53,515 bases of DNA from RGIG1828 sp045586905 (GCA_045586905.1 JAZNBF010000081.1:1-53515), one strand, 5' to 3'; positions 44,640 to 53,515 are shown, counted from the first letter of the stretch. Program-made: numbers and translations. The notes: generated by a model not told the origin, from the letters alone.

Positions 44640-45755
44640 ATGAAAATACTGTCAGGCATCATTTTTTCAAACATCTACGACAAATCCCTAGGCGATCTCA
44701 CTGCCAACAGAACCGTGGCATCTCTGCCTTTTGGCGGTCGATACCGTCAGATTGACTATGTCCTTTCAAACATGGTAAATTCAGGCATAACTTCTGTTGG
44801 TGTTATTACAAAGTATAACTACGAATCTCTCATGGACCATCTGGGCTCATGCGAAGAATGGGATCTCAATCGAAAAACGGGTGGCCTTTATATAATTCCA
44901 CCTTTCGCATCAGGCAAATCCGATGTTTATCATGGCAAGCTCGAGGCACTATACACTGCCCTTAACTTTTTAAATTCTCAGAAGAGCGAATACATTGTGC
45001 TTTCCGATACAATAACCATCTGCAATATAAATTACAGGGATGTTCTTGCAGAACACATAGCCTCAGGCAAAGACATCACTGCTGTTGTTTCATCTCAAAA
45101 AGAGGCGGGAGTTAAATATCCTGTGGTTTTTGAATCAAATGCCGACAACAGTGCCAAAACAATAAGCATAGCCGGCGAAGCAAAAGCATGTTCTTTTATT
45201 GGTCTCGGCATGTTTATAATGAAAAGAGAACACCTCATACAAGTGGTCACCGATTGCGTGAGTGCAGGTCGATATCACTTTGAAAGAGATTTTCTGCAAA
45301 AATACTTCAACGAAAATATGCTCTCTGTCAATCTCTATGAATTTGAAGATGTTGTGCTGATCAATCAAAGCATTGCATCCTATCTCAAAAATAATATAAG
45401 TCTTATCGACGAAGAAGTGCATAAAGGTCTTTATAAGCCATCTGTTCCCATCTACACAAAGGTTCACGACGAAATCCCCACTTACTATGGCGACACTTCA
45501 ACGGTTGATGAGTGCATCATTGCAGATGGGTGCAAAATCTATGGCGAGCTCAGAAACTCTGTTATTTTCCGCGATGTTACCATAGAGGAAGGAGCACATG
45601 TCTGTGGTTCAATTATAATGCAGGGCTCAAAAATCAAAAAGGGCGCTTCTTTAGAAAATGTTATCATCGATAAAAATGTAACCATAACCGAACACACCAG
45701 ACTCTTGGGCTCACCCACATGCCCTGTCATAATAAAGAAAGGGGAGACAGTGTGA
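44640..45755 (+). CDS. glgD: Glucose-1-phosphate adenylyltransferase-like subunit GlgD
   Basis: 371 residues, paralogue of GlgC. The N-terminus reads LSGIIFSNIYDKSLGDLTAN, so the glycine-rich GGxGxRL catalytic loop is missing, while LPFGGRYRQIDYVLSN is kept. In Firmicutes GlgD forms a heteromer with GlgC and raises its activity; it is probably regulatory. The start at 44640 has AGGAGG 7 bases upstream. Its last four bases overlap the glgA start (GTGA). Confidence 0.94.
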   Translation: MKILSGIIFSNIYDKSLGDLTANRTVASLPFGGRYRQIDYVLSNMVNSGITSVGVITKYNYESLMDHLGSCEEWDLNRKTGGLYIIPPFASGKSDVYHGKLEALYTALNFLNSQKSEYIVLSDTITICNINYRDVLAEHIASGKDITAVVSSQKEAGVKYPVVFESNADNSAKTISIAGEAKACSFIGLGMFIMKREHLIQVVTDCVSAGRYHFERDFLQKYFNENMLSVNLYEFEDVVLINQSIASYLKNNISLIDEEVHKGLYKPSVPIYTKVHDEIPTYYGDTSTVDECIIADGCKIYGELRNSVIFRDVTIEEGAHVCGSIIMQGSKIKKGASLENVIIDKNVTITEHTRLLGSPTCPVIIKKGETV

Positions 45756-47179
45756 AAATACTCTATGCTGTAAGTGAGTGCGCACCTTATATTAAGACCG
45801 GTGGTCTTGGCGATGTTGCCGAGGCTCTTCCTTCGGCTCTCGCCAAAGAAAAAGATGTAGAAGTCAGTGTCTTTTTGCCATACTATAAAGCCATCAAGGA
45901 CAATCCCGATATAAACCTTGAATTTGTCAAAAACTTCAGCGTCAATGTGGCATGGCGCACACAATATGTGGGCGTTTTTAAAGCAGTAAGCCGAAGCAAA
46001 AAATTAAACTATTATTTTATTGATAACGAGCATTATTTTTATCGTGATGGCATCTACGGTCACTATGATGATGGCGAAAGATTTACCTTTTTCTCCCTTG
46101 CAATTTTAGAGGCCATGCGCCAGATTGGTTACTTTCCCGATATCATTCATTGCAACGATTGGCAAACTGCACTCATCCCTGTGCTGAAAAAAGCTCTGTA
46201 TAATGGAGTCTTCGACAACACCCGCACAGTTTTTACCATTCACAACATAGAATATCAGGGTAAAATGCCAAATGAATTTATGCAAGATGTAATCGGTGCC
46301 GACGAATATTACAGAAATGTTTTGACCTATAATAACTGTATTAACCTAATGAAAAGTGCAATAGTCATGGCAGATAAGGTTACCACCGTGTCAAAAACCT
46401 ACTCCCACGAAATACGCCATGCTTATTTTGCTCATGGCCTTGAGAATATTTTAAAAGAAAATGAATATAAACTGTCAGGCATCACAAACTGCATAAATAC
46501 AGAGGTTTATAATCCTTCAAAAGATAAGCTGATTTTTAACAATTATACCTCGTCAGACCTTTCAGGCAAGGCAGAAAATAAAGCAGAACTTCAAAAAATG
46601 CTTGGTCTTCCCATTTCTTCAGATGTGCCGGTTGTAGCTATGATTTCGAGGCTTGTAAGTCATAAAGGACTCGAGCTTGTAGAATATGTTATGGGCGATT
46701 TAATGCAAAGAAATCTGCAGTTTGTAGTCATAGGTACAGGTGACAGTAAATATGAGGATATGTTCAATTTTCACGCCTATATTCATAGCGAAAAAATGTC
46801 GGCAAACATCACATTTAGTCCCGACCTTGCACACAAAGTATACGCAGGTGCCGATATGTTTCTTATGCCATCCAAAAGTGAGCCTTGCGGACTCACTCAG
46901 CTTATTGCGATGCGCTATGGCACTGTGCCCATTGTTCGTGAAACAGGCGGCCTTGTCGACACTGTGCCTCCGCTCAATGTAGAAACATTAGAAGGAAAAG
47001 GTTTCACTTTCAAGGGCTACAACGCCCACGATATGCTAGGAGCAGTTGACAGGTGCATTGATTTTTATGGCAATCGCGAAAAGTGGGATAAACACATTAA
47101 AAACCTTATGAAATACAACTTTGGCTGGAAAAACTCAGTAAGAGAGTATTTAAGTCTGTATAATGAAATAACAGAATAG
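45752..47179 (+). CDS. glgA: Glycogen synthase (ADP-glucose type)
   Basis: 475 residues, GT5, GT-B fold. The ADP-glucose motif KTGGLGDVAEALP is at residues ~15-27, HCNDWQTALIPV in the N-domain and the conserved PSKSEPCGLTQLIAMRYGT with RETGGLVDTV in the C-domain. It extends alpha-1,4 chains. GTG at 45752 overlaps the glgD stop; AGGGGAG lies just before. A longer frame from 45719 runs over glgD and is rejected. Confidence 0.96.
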   Translation: MKILYAVSECAPYIKTGGLGDVAEALPSALAKEKDVEVSVFLPYYKAIKDNPDINLEFVKNFSVNVAWRTQYVGVFKAVSRSKKLNYYFIDNEHYFYRDGIYGHYDDGERFTFFSLAILEAMRQIGYFPDIIHCNDWQTALIPVLKKALYNGVFDNTRTVFTIHNIEYQGKMPNEFMQDVIGADEYYRNVLTYNNCINLMKSAIVMADKVTTVSKTYSHEIRHAYFAHGLENILKENEYKLSGITNCINTEVYNPSKDKLIFNNYTSSDLSGKAENKAELQKMLGLPISSDVPVVAMISRLVSHKGLELVEYVMGDLMQRNLQFVVIGTGDSKYEDMFNFHAYIHSEKMSANITFSPDLAHKVYAGADMFLMPSKSEPCGLTQLIAMRYGTVPIVRETGGLVDTVPPLNVETLEGKGFTFKGYNAHDMLGAVDRCIDFYGNREKWDKHIKNLMKYNFGWKNSVREYLSLYNEITE

Positions 47180-47188
47180 GAGATTGTA

Positions 47189-49687
47189 ATGGAAAACAAA
47201 AAATCTGCATCGGCAAAAAAGAAAACAACCAAGGTCTCTGCTTCAAAATCATCTAAAAAAGTAACTTCTTCACAACAAACAAAAAAACTCACCGAGCTTG
47301 AATTGCTATCGGCTGCCTGTGAAAGACTTTTTGGTTGCGACATTAAAGAAGCCACATCTCAGCAAGTGTACAAATCTCTCTGCACTGTTGTGCACGATCT
47401 TTTAGCCGCAAAACGCAAAAAGTTTCACGACAAATATCGCAAAAATGGCGACAAACAGGTATATTATATGTCGATGGAATTTTTGGTTGGCACTTCACTT
47501 CGCAATAACCTCTATAATCTTGGAATGGAAGAAGCTTTTTCCAAAGCAGTTAAAAAATGCGGGTTTGACATTCAAGACATGTATGCCATGGAACCCGATG
47601 CAGGTCTTGGCAACGGTGGCCTTGGGCGTCTTGCCTCATGCTATCTCGATTCAATGACAAGTGTGGGACTTCCCGGCACGGGTTTTTCCATCCGATATGA
47701 ATTCGGCATATTCAGGCAAAAAATAGTAGACGGATGGCAGATGGAGTTCCCCGACGACTGGCTCAGCATGGGTGATGTGTGGTTAAATTCAAGAGAAGAC
47801 GAGGCAGTCGAGGTAAAATTTGGCGGGCGTGTAAATGGCTACGATGATAATGGCAAGTTCAAGATTTCTCACACAGACTATACCTCAGTAATGGCTGTTC
47901 CATATGATATGTATATTTCAGGCTACGATACCGATGCAGTCAATAAGCTTGTTCTGTGGAGTGCCAAATCTATAAACCGTTTTGATATGGCAGCCTTTTC
48001 CCGAGGAGAATATGCCAAATCTCTTGAAGAAAACAACATGGCAGAAGTTATTTCAAAGGTTCTTTACCCTGCCGACGATCATATCGCAGGAAAAATTCTC
48101 AGGCTTAAACAGCAATACCTGCTGGTATCTGCATCACTTCAAAGCATCATAAAAAGTCATCTGAAGCACTATGGCACACTTGATAACCTTTCCGAAAAAG
48201 TGGCCATTCATATAAACGATACTCATCCTGCTCTTTGTGTGCCCGAGCTTATGCGCATACTCATAGATGAATATGACTATGGCTGGGACGATGCATGGAA
48301 AATCACCTGCGACACCCTCAGCTATACAAATCACACAGTCATGAGCGAAGCTCTTGAGAGATGGAACGAAAGTCTTTTCAAAGAGCAGCTTCCCCGAATT
48401 CATCAGATAGTGTGTGAAATTAACCGTCGTCTGCTTGCCAAGCTCAATTTGATTTATCCCGGCGATATAGCCAAGATTGACTATATGGCACCCGTTGCAA
48501 ATGGCGAAATCCGCATGGCAAACCTTTGTCTTTGTGCCTGTCATAAGGTAAACGGTGTATCAAAACTTCACAGTGAAATTTTGAAAACGGGCATTTTCAA
48601 TGACTATTATAATATAGCTAACGAAAAATTCACTAATGTAACCAATGGCATAGCATACAGAAGATGGCTATGTCAGGCAAATCCCGAGCTCACAGCATAC
48701 CTCACAGAGCTTATAGGTGATGGCTTTAAAAAAGACAGCACCAATCTTGAAAAGCTTTTAAAATATTCCAGTGATGAAAGTGTACTTTCAAAGCTCGGCG
48801 AAATAAAATATAACAACAAAGTCCGTCTTGCCCGATATATCGCAGAGGCAAATGGCATCAATGTTGACACTCATTCCATTTTTGATGTTCAGGTAAAACG
48901 CCTCCATGAATATAAACGTCAGCTTTTGAATGTGCTTCACATTCTCTGTCTCTACAATAAAATCAAAAATAATCCCAAAGGCGACTATGTGCCAAGAACC
49001 TTTATATTTGCAGCAAAGGCATCTGCAGGCTATATCATGGCAAAGCAGATCATTCGTCTGATTGTTGCAGTGTCAGAACTGGTTAACTCCGACGCCGATG
49101 TTCGTGACAAAATCAAGGTTGTATTTATTGAGGACTACAAAGTATCTCTTGCAGAGCTTATCATTCCTGCCGCAGATATCTCCGAACAGATTTCCATTGC
49201 AGGCAAAGAAGCATCGGGCACAGGTAATATGAAACTTATGATTAATGGTGCAGTCACTTTGGGCACACTCGATGGTGCCAATGTAGAAATTCATGAGCAA
49301 GTGGGAGATGACAACATCTTTCTCTTTGGCCTGCGTGCAGATGAGGCAGAGGAACTTTGGAGAAGTGGTTATCACCCAATGGATTATCTTAGTTCAAATT
49401 CCGAATTAAAGCAGGCTTTCGACATGCTCAAATCCGGCATTTTAGGTGCTGATTTTGATGATATCAGACGTTCTCTTGTCACAAACGATTTCGGAGTTGC
49501 CGACAGGTTTATGATTTTTGCCGACTTTGCCGATTATGCAAGAGCACACGAAGATGCAGAAAAGGCTTATCGTTCAAAGCTTGATTTTACCCGTATGTCA
49601 CTTGTCAACATTGCAAAGTCGGGTATCTTTTCTTCCGACAGAGCCATCAAAGAATATGCCGATAATATCTGGCATATAAAATATTAA
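47189..49687 (+). CDS. glgP: Glycogen/maltodextrin phosphorylase with basic N-terminal tail
   Basis: 832 residues, GT35. It releases glucose-1-phosphate from glycogen ends. The PLP lysine is Lys682 in GTGNMKLMINGAVTLGTLDG; GLGNGGLGRLASCYLDSM and EKVAIHINDTHPALCVPELM are intact. The first ~36 residues are almost only Lys, Ser, Ala, Thr and Gln (12 lysines), a low-complexity basic tail not part of the catalytic fold and possibly binding glycogen, nucleic acid or membrane. AGGAG stands 8 bases before the ATG, so the tail is in the expressed frame. glgA ends 9 bases upstream. Confidence 0.95.
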   Translation: MENKKSASAKKKTTKVSASKSSKKVTSSQQTKKLTELELLSAACERLFGCDIKEATSQQVYKSLCTVVHDLLAAKRKKFHDKYRKNGDKQVYYMSMEFLVGTSLRNNLYNLGMEEAFSKAVKKCGFDIQDMYAMEPDAGLGNGGLGRLASCYLDSMTSVGLPGTGFSIRYEFGIFRQKIVDGWQMEFPDDWLSMGDVWLNSREDEAVEVKFGGRVNGYDDNGKFKISHTDYTSVMAVPYDMYISGYDTDAVNKLVLWSAKSINRFDMAAFSRGEYAKSLEENNMAEVISKVLYPADDHIAGKILRLKQQYLLVSASLQSIIKSHLKHYGTLDNLSEKVAIHINDTHPALCVPELMRILIDEYDYGWDDAWKITCDTLSYTNHTVMSEALERWNESLFKEQLPRIHQIVCEINRRLLAKLNLIYPGDIAKIDYMAPVANGEIRMANLCLCACHKVNGVSKLHSEILKTGIFNDYYNIANEKFTNVTNGIAYRRWLCQANPELTAYLTELIGDGFKKDSTNLEKLLKYSSDESVLSKLGEIKYNNKVRLARYIAEANGINVDTHSIFDVQVKRLHEYKRQLLNVLHILCLYNKIKNNPKGDYVPRTFIFAAKASAGYIMAKQIIRLIVAVSELVNSDADVRDKIKVVFIEDYKVSLAELIIPAADISEQISIAGKEASGTGNMKLMINGAVTLGTLDGANVEIHEQVGDDNIFLFGLRADEAEELWRSGYHPMDYLSSNSELKQAFDMLKSGILGADFDDIRRSLVTNDFGVADRFMIFADFADYARAHEDAEKAYRSKLDFTRMSLVNIAKSGIFSSDRAIKEYADNIWHIKY

Positions 49688-49690
49688 AAC

Positions 49691-51490
49691 ATGCGAATAT
49701 TATATAACAGCAAAGATTTATATCACAAAACCCCCTTTGGTTGTCTCAGGCAAAATGAACTATGCACATTACGCATTAAAATTCCAATTAGCTGTCACAC
49801 CAAAGAGGTGTATCTCTCCATTAGCTCCGAAAGCGGATTCAACATGAAGGTACCGTTTAAATCAGAGCTCACAGATGGTGACTATGTGGTTTATACTGCT
49901 GAGTTTTCTCTCTTTGCATGTAACCTGTACTTTTACCATTTCACCATCGCCACCCAAAATGAAACATTCGACCTTTTCAAACAGGGAGACGACACAAACA
50001 TCGGTTATGGTGATTTGTGGCAGCTCACTTGCTTTGATAAAAACTACGACACCCCATCGTGCTTTAAAGGCAGGGTAATGTATCAGATTTTCCCCGACAG
50101 ATTTGCAAAATCAGGCGATGTTAAACCTCAGGGAAAGCTTATGCCATATGATGTACACGCCGATGTAAGCGACACCCCCGTGTATTTGCCAAACAAAGAC
50201 GGACAGATAACAAACAGCGATTTTTTCGGCGGAAATCTTATGGGTATCACTCAAAAACTTCCGTATCTCAGAGATCTGGGTGTGGGCATAATATATCTCA
50301 ATCCCATTTTCATGGCATATTCTAACCATCGCTATGATACTGCCGACTACAAAAGAATCGATCCTCTGCTTGGAAGTGAAGATGATTTCAAAACTCTGTG
50401 CGACGAGGCGCATAAGCTTGACATCAAAATTATCCTCGACGGAGTTTTCTCCCACACAGGCAGTAACAGTGTCTATTTCGACAAAAATTACATTTTCGGA
50501 AACGGTGCAATCAGTAATCCTGATTCACCATACAGACAGTGGTATCAGTTTCAGAACTATCCCCATGCCTACACATCATGGTGGGGCATCGACACATTGC
50601 CTTGCGTCAACGAACTCAATCAAAGCTATATGGACTATATAATCCATTCTCCCAACAGCGTACTCTGCCACTGGTTGAATCTTGGTGCCGATGGTTTTCG
50701 CCTCGATGTTGCCGACGAGCTCCCCGATGAATTTATCGCTGCTTTTCACAAAAAATTAAAAGAGGTCAAACCCGATGCTATTTTAATTGGGGAAGTGTGG
50801 GAAGATGCATCAAACAAAATAAGCTATGACAAACGCAGAAAATATTTTTCTCATTCAGAGCTTGACTCCGTAATGAACTATCCGTTCAAAGATGCAATTT
50901 CAGGCTTTGTCACAGGCGCAATCACAGGCAGTGAATTTGCCCGCAGGATAATGACTATTTGCGAAAATTATCCCCGTCCCGTTTTAGATTGTCTCATGAA
51001 TCTTCTTTCAACTCACGACACACCAAGAATAATCACTGCTTTGTCCAAAAAAGGTGAGGGCATGACAAAAGAAGAAAAAGCAAAATTCAAATTGCAGGGC
51101 AAAGAGCTGGAAAGGGCACTTGCTTTAGCAAAAGTCGCAGCACTTTTAGAATTTACCCTCCCCGGCAATCCATGCATCTATTATGGTGACGAAATAGGGA
51201 TGGAGGGGTTTGAAGATCCGTTAAACCGATGCTTTTTTCAGTGGGAACATCAAAACGAAGCACACAGAAGCTTCTATAAAAGTCTGACATCTTTAAAAAA
51301 CGGAAACAATGCCATAAAAAACGGAGATATCAGTTTCATAGAAACAGGCGACCATTTTATAAAATTTGTTCGTAAAAGTCAAAATGAAATGGCATATATT
51401 CTTGTGTCAACTGTCGGGAAACCCGAAATAAGTGGCAAAACCCTTCTCGAAGTTTCGTCAGATAACATCTTTGCAGTAATTTATGAATAA
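49691..51490 (+). CDS. GH13 alpha-glycosidase, neopullulanase/maltodextrinase-like
   Basis: 599 residues. A beta-sandwich N-domain (about 1-115, CBM34-like position) precedes the barrel, which starts at VMYQIFPDRFAKSG. Catalytic Asp339 is in GFRLDVADEL, Glu368 in GEVWEDA, and the third Asp in LLSTHDTPR. No signal peptide, so it acts inside on glycogen limit dextrins or imported maltodextrins. It lies 3 bases after glgP; as the operon has no glgX or pullulanase, it may supply debranching. Poor ribosome site, so coupled translation is likely. Confidence 0.9.
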   Translation: MRILYNSKDLYHKTPFGCLRQNELCTLRIKIPISCHTKEVYLSISSESGFNMKVPFKSELTDGDYVVYTAEFSLFACNLYFYHFTIATQNETFDLFKQGDDTNIGYGDLWQLTCFDKNYDTPSCFKGRVMYQIFPDRFAKSGDVKPQGKLMPYDVHADVSDTPVYLPNKDGQITNSDFFGGNLMGITQKLPYLRDLGVGIIYLNPIFMAYSNHRYDTADYKRIDPLLGSEDDFKTLCDEAHKLDIKIILDGVFSHTGSNSVYFDKNYIFGNGAISNPDSPYRQWYQFQNYPHAYTSWWGIDTLPCVNELNQSYMDYIIHSPNSVLCHWLNLGADGFRLDVADELPDEFIAAFHKKLKEVKPDAILIGEVWEDASNKISYDKRRKYFSHSELDSVMNYPFKDAISGFVTGAITGSEFARRIMTICENYPRPVLDCLMNLLSTHDTPRIITALSKKGEGMTKEEKAKFKLQGKELERALALAKVAALLEFTLPGNPCIYYGDEIGMEGFEDPLNRCFFQWEHQNEAHRSFYKSLTSLKNGNNAIKNGDISFIETGDHFIKFVRKSQNEMAYILVSTVGKPEISGKTLLEVSSDNIFAVIYE

Positions 51491-51494
51491 ATCA

Positions 51495-51527
51495 AAAACG
51501 ACTCTTTTTTAGGAAAGAGTCGTTTTT
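51495..51527 (+). terminator. Terminator of the glycogen operon
   Basis: AAAACGACTCTTT and AAAGAGTCGTTTT pair perfectly around a 6-base loop, with Ts following. Confidence 0.92.
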
Positions 51528-51537
51528 CTATAATGAC

Positions 51538-51566
51538 TTGATAAAAATGATGTTTTATGTTAAAAT
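51538..51566 (+). promoter_or_regulatory. Promoter of the second LysR gene
   Basis: TTGATA (51538-51543), 17-base spacer, TAAAAT (51561-51566). Confidence 0.55.
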
Positions 51567-51596
51567 AATAACAATCTAATGAAATCAGGTGTCATA

Positions 51597-52517
51597 ATGA
51601 ATATATTACACATGAAATATGCATTTGAGGTTGCAAAAAAAGGTTCATTCAACAAAGCCGCCGAGTCACTGTTGATTGCCCAGCCAAACCTCAGTCGTTC
51701 AATAAAAGAGCTTGAGGCGCATTTGGGCATATCTATATTTGAACGAAGCTCAACGGGCGTGACTCTCACACCGGAAGGTGAGGAGTTTTTGAACTATGCA
51801 AAGACAATATTAAATCAGATAGAACAAGTAGAAAAGATGTACACATCAGGTGGCGTAAAAAAACAGATTTTTTCAATTTCTGTTCCAAGATCATCCTATA
51901 TTTCTGAAGCTTTTATACGTTTTTCGAAGAAGCTTGATAAAAACCCGGTAGAACTTTTCTATAAAGAAACAAACTCAAAAAGAACAATAACCAATATTCT
52001 CGATTCGGGATACCATCTGGGCATCATTCGCTATGCAAAGAATTACGAAAAGCACTTCAAACAGATGCTTGAAGAAAAGGGGCTTGCTTGCGAATTTATA
52101 ACTGAGTTTAACTACCGGCTCATTGTCAGTCGTGACAACCCGCTTTCAAAAAAAGAAGATATTTCATATGATGACCTTGTTGACTATATCGAGATTGCCC
52201 ATGCCGATCCCTATGTTCCGTCACTTTCTCTCTCGAGAGTAATAAAAGAGGAGCTTCCTGACAATATCAATCGAAGAATATTCATCTTTGAGCGTGCAAG
52301 TCAGTTTGGACTTCTGTCCGGAAATCCGGAGACTTTTATGTGGTGTTCCCCTGTTCCTCAAAAGTTTCTCGAACGCTACAATCTTGTGCAGTGCGATTGC
52401 GTCGACAACAAAAAGATATATCGTGATGTTCTTATACACAAAAAAGGATATAAACGCACAGCTTTGGATAAGCTTTTTTTGAAAGAACTTCTGAATTCGA
52501 AAGAAAAACATATGTGA
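51597..52517 (+). CDS. LysR-family transcriptional regulator
   Basis: 306 residues. The N-terminal DNA-binding domain reads YAFEVAKKGSFNKAAESLLI then AQPNLSRSIKELEAHLG and RSSTGVTLTPEGEEF. The effector domain starts around IFSISVPRSSYISEAFIRF. The ATG at 51597 follows AGGTG; an ATG at 51579 has no site. Unlike most LysR genes it is not divergent from its neighbour: adhE lies downstream in the same direction after a terminator. Target and ligand are unknown. Confidence 0.92.
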   Translation: MNILHMKYAFEVAKKGSFNKAAESLLIAQPNLSRSIKELEAHLGISIFERSSTGVTLTPEGEEFLNYAKTILNQIEQVEKMYTSGGVKKQIFSISVPRSSYISEAFIRFSKKLDKNPVELFYKETNSKRTITNILDSGYHLGIIRYAKNYEKHFKQMLEEKGLACEFITEFNYRLIVSRDNPLSKKEDISYDDLVDYIEIAHADPYVPSLSLSRVIKEELPDNINRRIFIFERASQFGLLSGNPETFMWCSPVPQKFLERYNLVQCDCVDNKKIYRDVLIHKKGYKRTALDKLFLKELLNSKEKHM

Positions 52518-52518
52518 A

Positions 52519-52579
52519 AATCACCTCTGATATGCTGAGTACCCATTAGAACACCCGGCAAAGCAGAGGTGATTTTTTG
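52519..52579 (+). terminator. Terminator of the second LysR gene, long loop
   Basis: AAATCACCTCTG (52519-52530) pairs perfectly with CAGAGGTGATTT (52565-52576) around a 34-base loop, then Ts. Confidence 0.8.
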
Positions 52580-52640
52580 TTCCAGGGGGTATATCAATTC
52601 CGATATACCCCTAAAACATTTTAATAGTTCACAAGTAGTA

Positions 52641-52708
52641 TTGTAAGTGTTAAAATAATAACGTAATATTGTCAAGATATTGCTAAAACATTGTCAAAAT
52701 GTCAGCAA
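52641..52708 (+). promoter_or_regulatory. adhE promoter with three phased Rex-like sites
   Basis: TTGTAA (52641-52646), 17-base spacer, TAATAT (52664-52669). Three 18-base Rex-like dyads start at 52647, 52669 and 52691, exactly 22 bases apart: GTGTTAA-N4-ATAACGT, TTGTCAA-N4-TTGCTAA, TTGTCAA-N4-TCAGCAA (10, 10 and 11 of 14 half-site positions). adhE is a classical Rex target. Confidence 0.45.
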
Positions 52709-52751
52709 TTTCCAAAACAAGAAAATAAATCATCAAAAGGAAGGGCGTTAA

Positions 52752-53515
52752 ATGAAAAAGAAAGCATATGAAATAATAGACAGTGTAGAAAAATTGCAAA
52801 CGGCAATTGTTAATGTAAAGAAAGCCCAGAAAATTTTTGCAACCTACACTCAGGAAGAGGTCGACAAAATTTTTCTTGCAGCAGCGTCAGCAGCAAACAA
52901 AGCAAGAATACCACTTGCAAAAATGGCTGTCACCGAGACCGGCATGGGGGTTGTAGAAGATAAGGTTATCAAAAACAACTAAGCAGCAGAGTATATCTAC
53001 AATGCCTACAAAGAAACCAATACCTGTGGCATCATTGAAGAAGACAAGGCATATGGCATAAAGAAAATTGCTGAACCTATCGGTGTAATTGCCGCAGTCA
53101 TTCCCACAACCAATCCCACTTCTACTGCAATTTTCAAATGCCTGCTTGCATTAAAAACCAGAAATGCCATCATAATTTCTCCTCATCCCAGAGCCAAGAA
53201 CTCGACTATTGCAGCAGCAAAGCTTGTTTTAGAAGCAGCAGTTGCAGCCGGAGCGCCTGAAGGTATCATCGACTGGATTGATGTTCCGAGCCTTGATATG
53301 ACAAACACAGTAATGAAGGAAGCAGATATCATCCTTGCAACAGGTGGCCCCGGAATGGTTAAGGCAGCATACTCAAGCGGTAAGCCTGCACTTGGCGTTG
53401 GTGCCGGAAACACTCCTGCAATCATTGATGACAGTGCAGACATTCTTCTCGCTGTAAACTCAATCATCCATTCTAAGACATTTGATAACGGTATGATCTG
53501 TGCATCTGAACAGTC
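52752..53515 (+). pseudogene. adhE: Bifunctional aldehyde-alcohol dehydrogenase AdhE, 5' part, with in-frame TAA (3'-truncated by window)
   Basis: The frame starts MKKKAYEIIDSVEKL and is the N-terminal acetaldehyde dehydrogenase half of AdhE (acetyl-CoA to acetaldehyde, then ethanol). A TAA at 52980-52982 (codon 77) interrupts it after VIKNN; the same frame continues without a gap as AAEYIYNAYKETNTCGIIEE, KIAEPIGVIAAVIPTTNPTS and on to the catalytic Cys (codon 250) in NGMICASEQ at the window edge. AdhE proteins normally have an aromatic residue (Tyr/Phe) here, so TAA differs from a Tyr codon by one base. No in-frame start lies soon after the stop. Nonsense mutation, read-through or sequence error are all possible. 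AAGGAAGGG precedes the ATG. Confidence 0.85.

Noticed and set aside
52980..52982. Stop-codon reassignment as explanation of the adhE TAA
   Set aside because: Many intact genes in the window end with TAA directly before terminators, so TAA is a normal stop here.

Overview
The window reads as chromosomal DNA of an anaerobic, probably gut-dwelling Firmicute of class Clostridia (Ruminococcaceae/Oscillospiraceae-like). The support is moderate-to-low GC, strong AGGAGG-type ribosome sites, many GTG/TTG starts, a zapA-U32-dut-maf-mreBCD-pbp2-minD-mgsA block, a glgC/glgD pair, AdhE, and a bile salt hydrolase. No rRNA, tRNA, CRISPR array or intact transposase was found.

Layout. (1) 1-11.8 kb is core: the tail of a NagD-like HAD phosphatase, a degenerate cyclophilin lipoprotein, gapA with a strong Rex-like operator, then division/wall genes (zapA, U32 protease, dut, maf, mreB, mreC, mreD, PBP2, a MinD-like ATPase, mgsA). 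(2) 11.8-16.2 kb looks accessory: a hairpin-rich intergenic element, an AraC regulator, a decayed tail of a lost protein, a class-C beta-lactamase-like serine hydrolase and a 610-aa glycoside-hydrolase-like protein of unknown specificity. (3) 16.2-25.2 kb is housekeeping: CDF metal transporter, HPF, an orphan fumarase alpha subunit (all minus), phosphoglucomutase, L31, TypA, uracil-DNA glycosylase, and a DUF3343 + cysteine desulfurase pair of the type linked to selenium/sulfur handling. (4) 25.2-37.5 kb is mixed: LysR divergent from an F420-glutamate-ligase-family protein, an SGNH esterase, D-amino-acid transaminase, CPBP protease, a Cys-rich membrane protein, a GDPD, then a co-directional run MBL hydrolase / TIM-barrel isomerase / SLC6-type Na+ symporter / bile salt hydrolase / glycerate kinase. 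(5) 37.6-51.5 kb is alpha-glucan and galactoside metabolism: GH36 alpha-galactosidase, divergent malQ, and a complete glycogen operon glgB-glgC-glgD-glgA-glgP-GH13. (6) 51.6 kb to the end: a second LysR, then adhE with an in-frame TAA at codon 77.

How it fits together. Phosphoglucomutase feeds glucose-1-phosphate to GlgC/GlgD. GlgA and GlgB build glycogen; GlgP, the GH13 enzyme and MalQ break it down. GAPDH, methylglyoxal synthase and AdhE are the glycolytic/fermentative side, and similar Rex-like operators stand before gapA and adhE, which suggests shared NADH-dependent control. The bile salt hydrolase beside an SLC6-family transporter suggests a way of using or disposing of glycine/taurine released from conjugated bile acids. 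Product names rest on motifs and family resemblance read by eye; no database search was possible.
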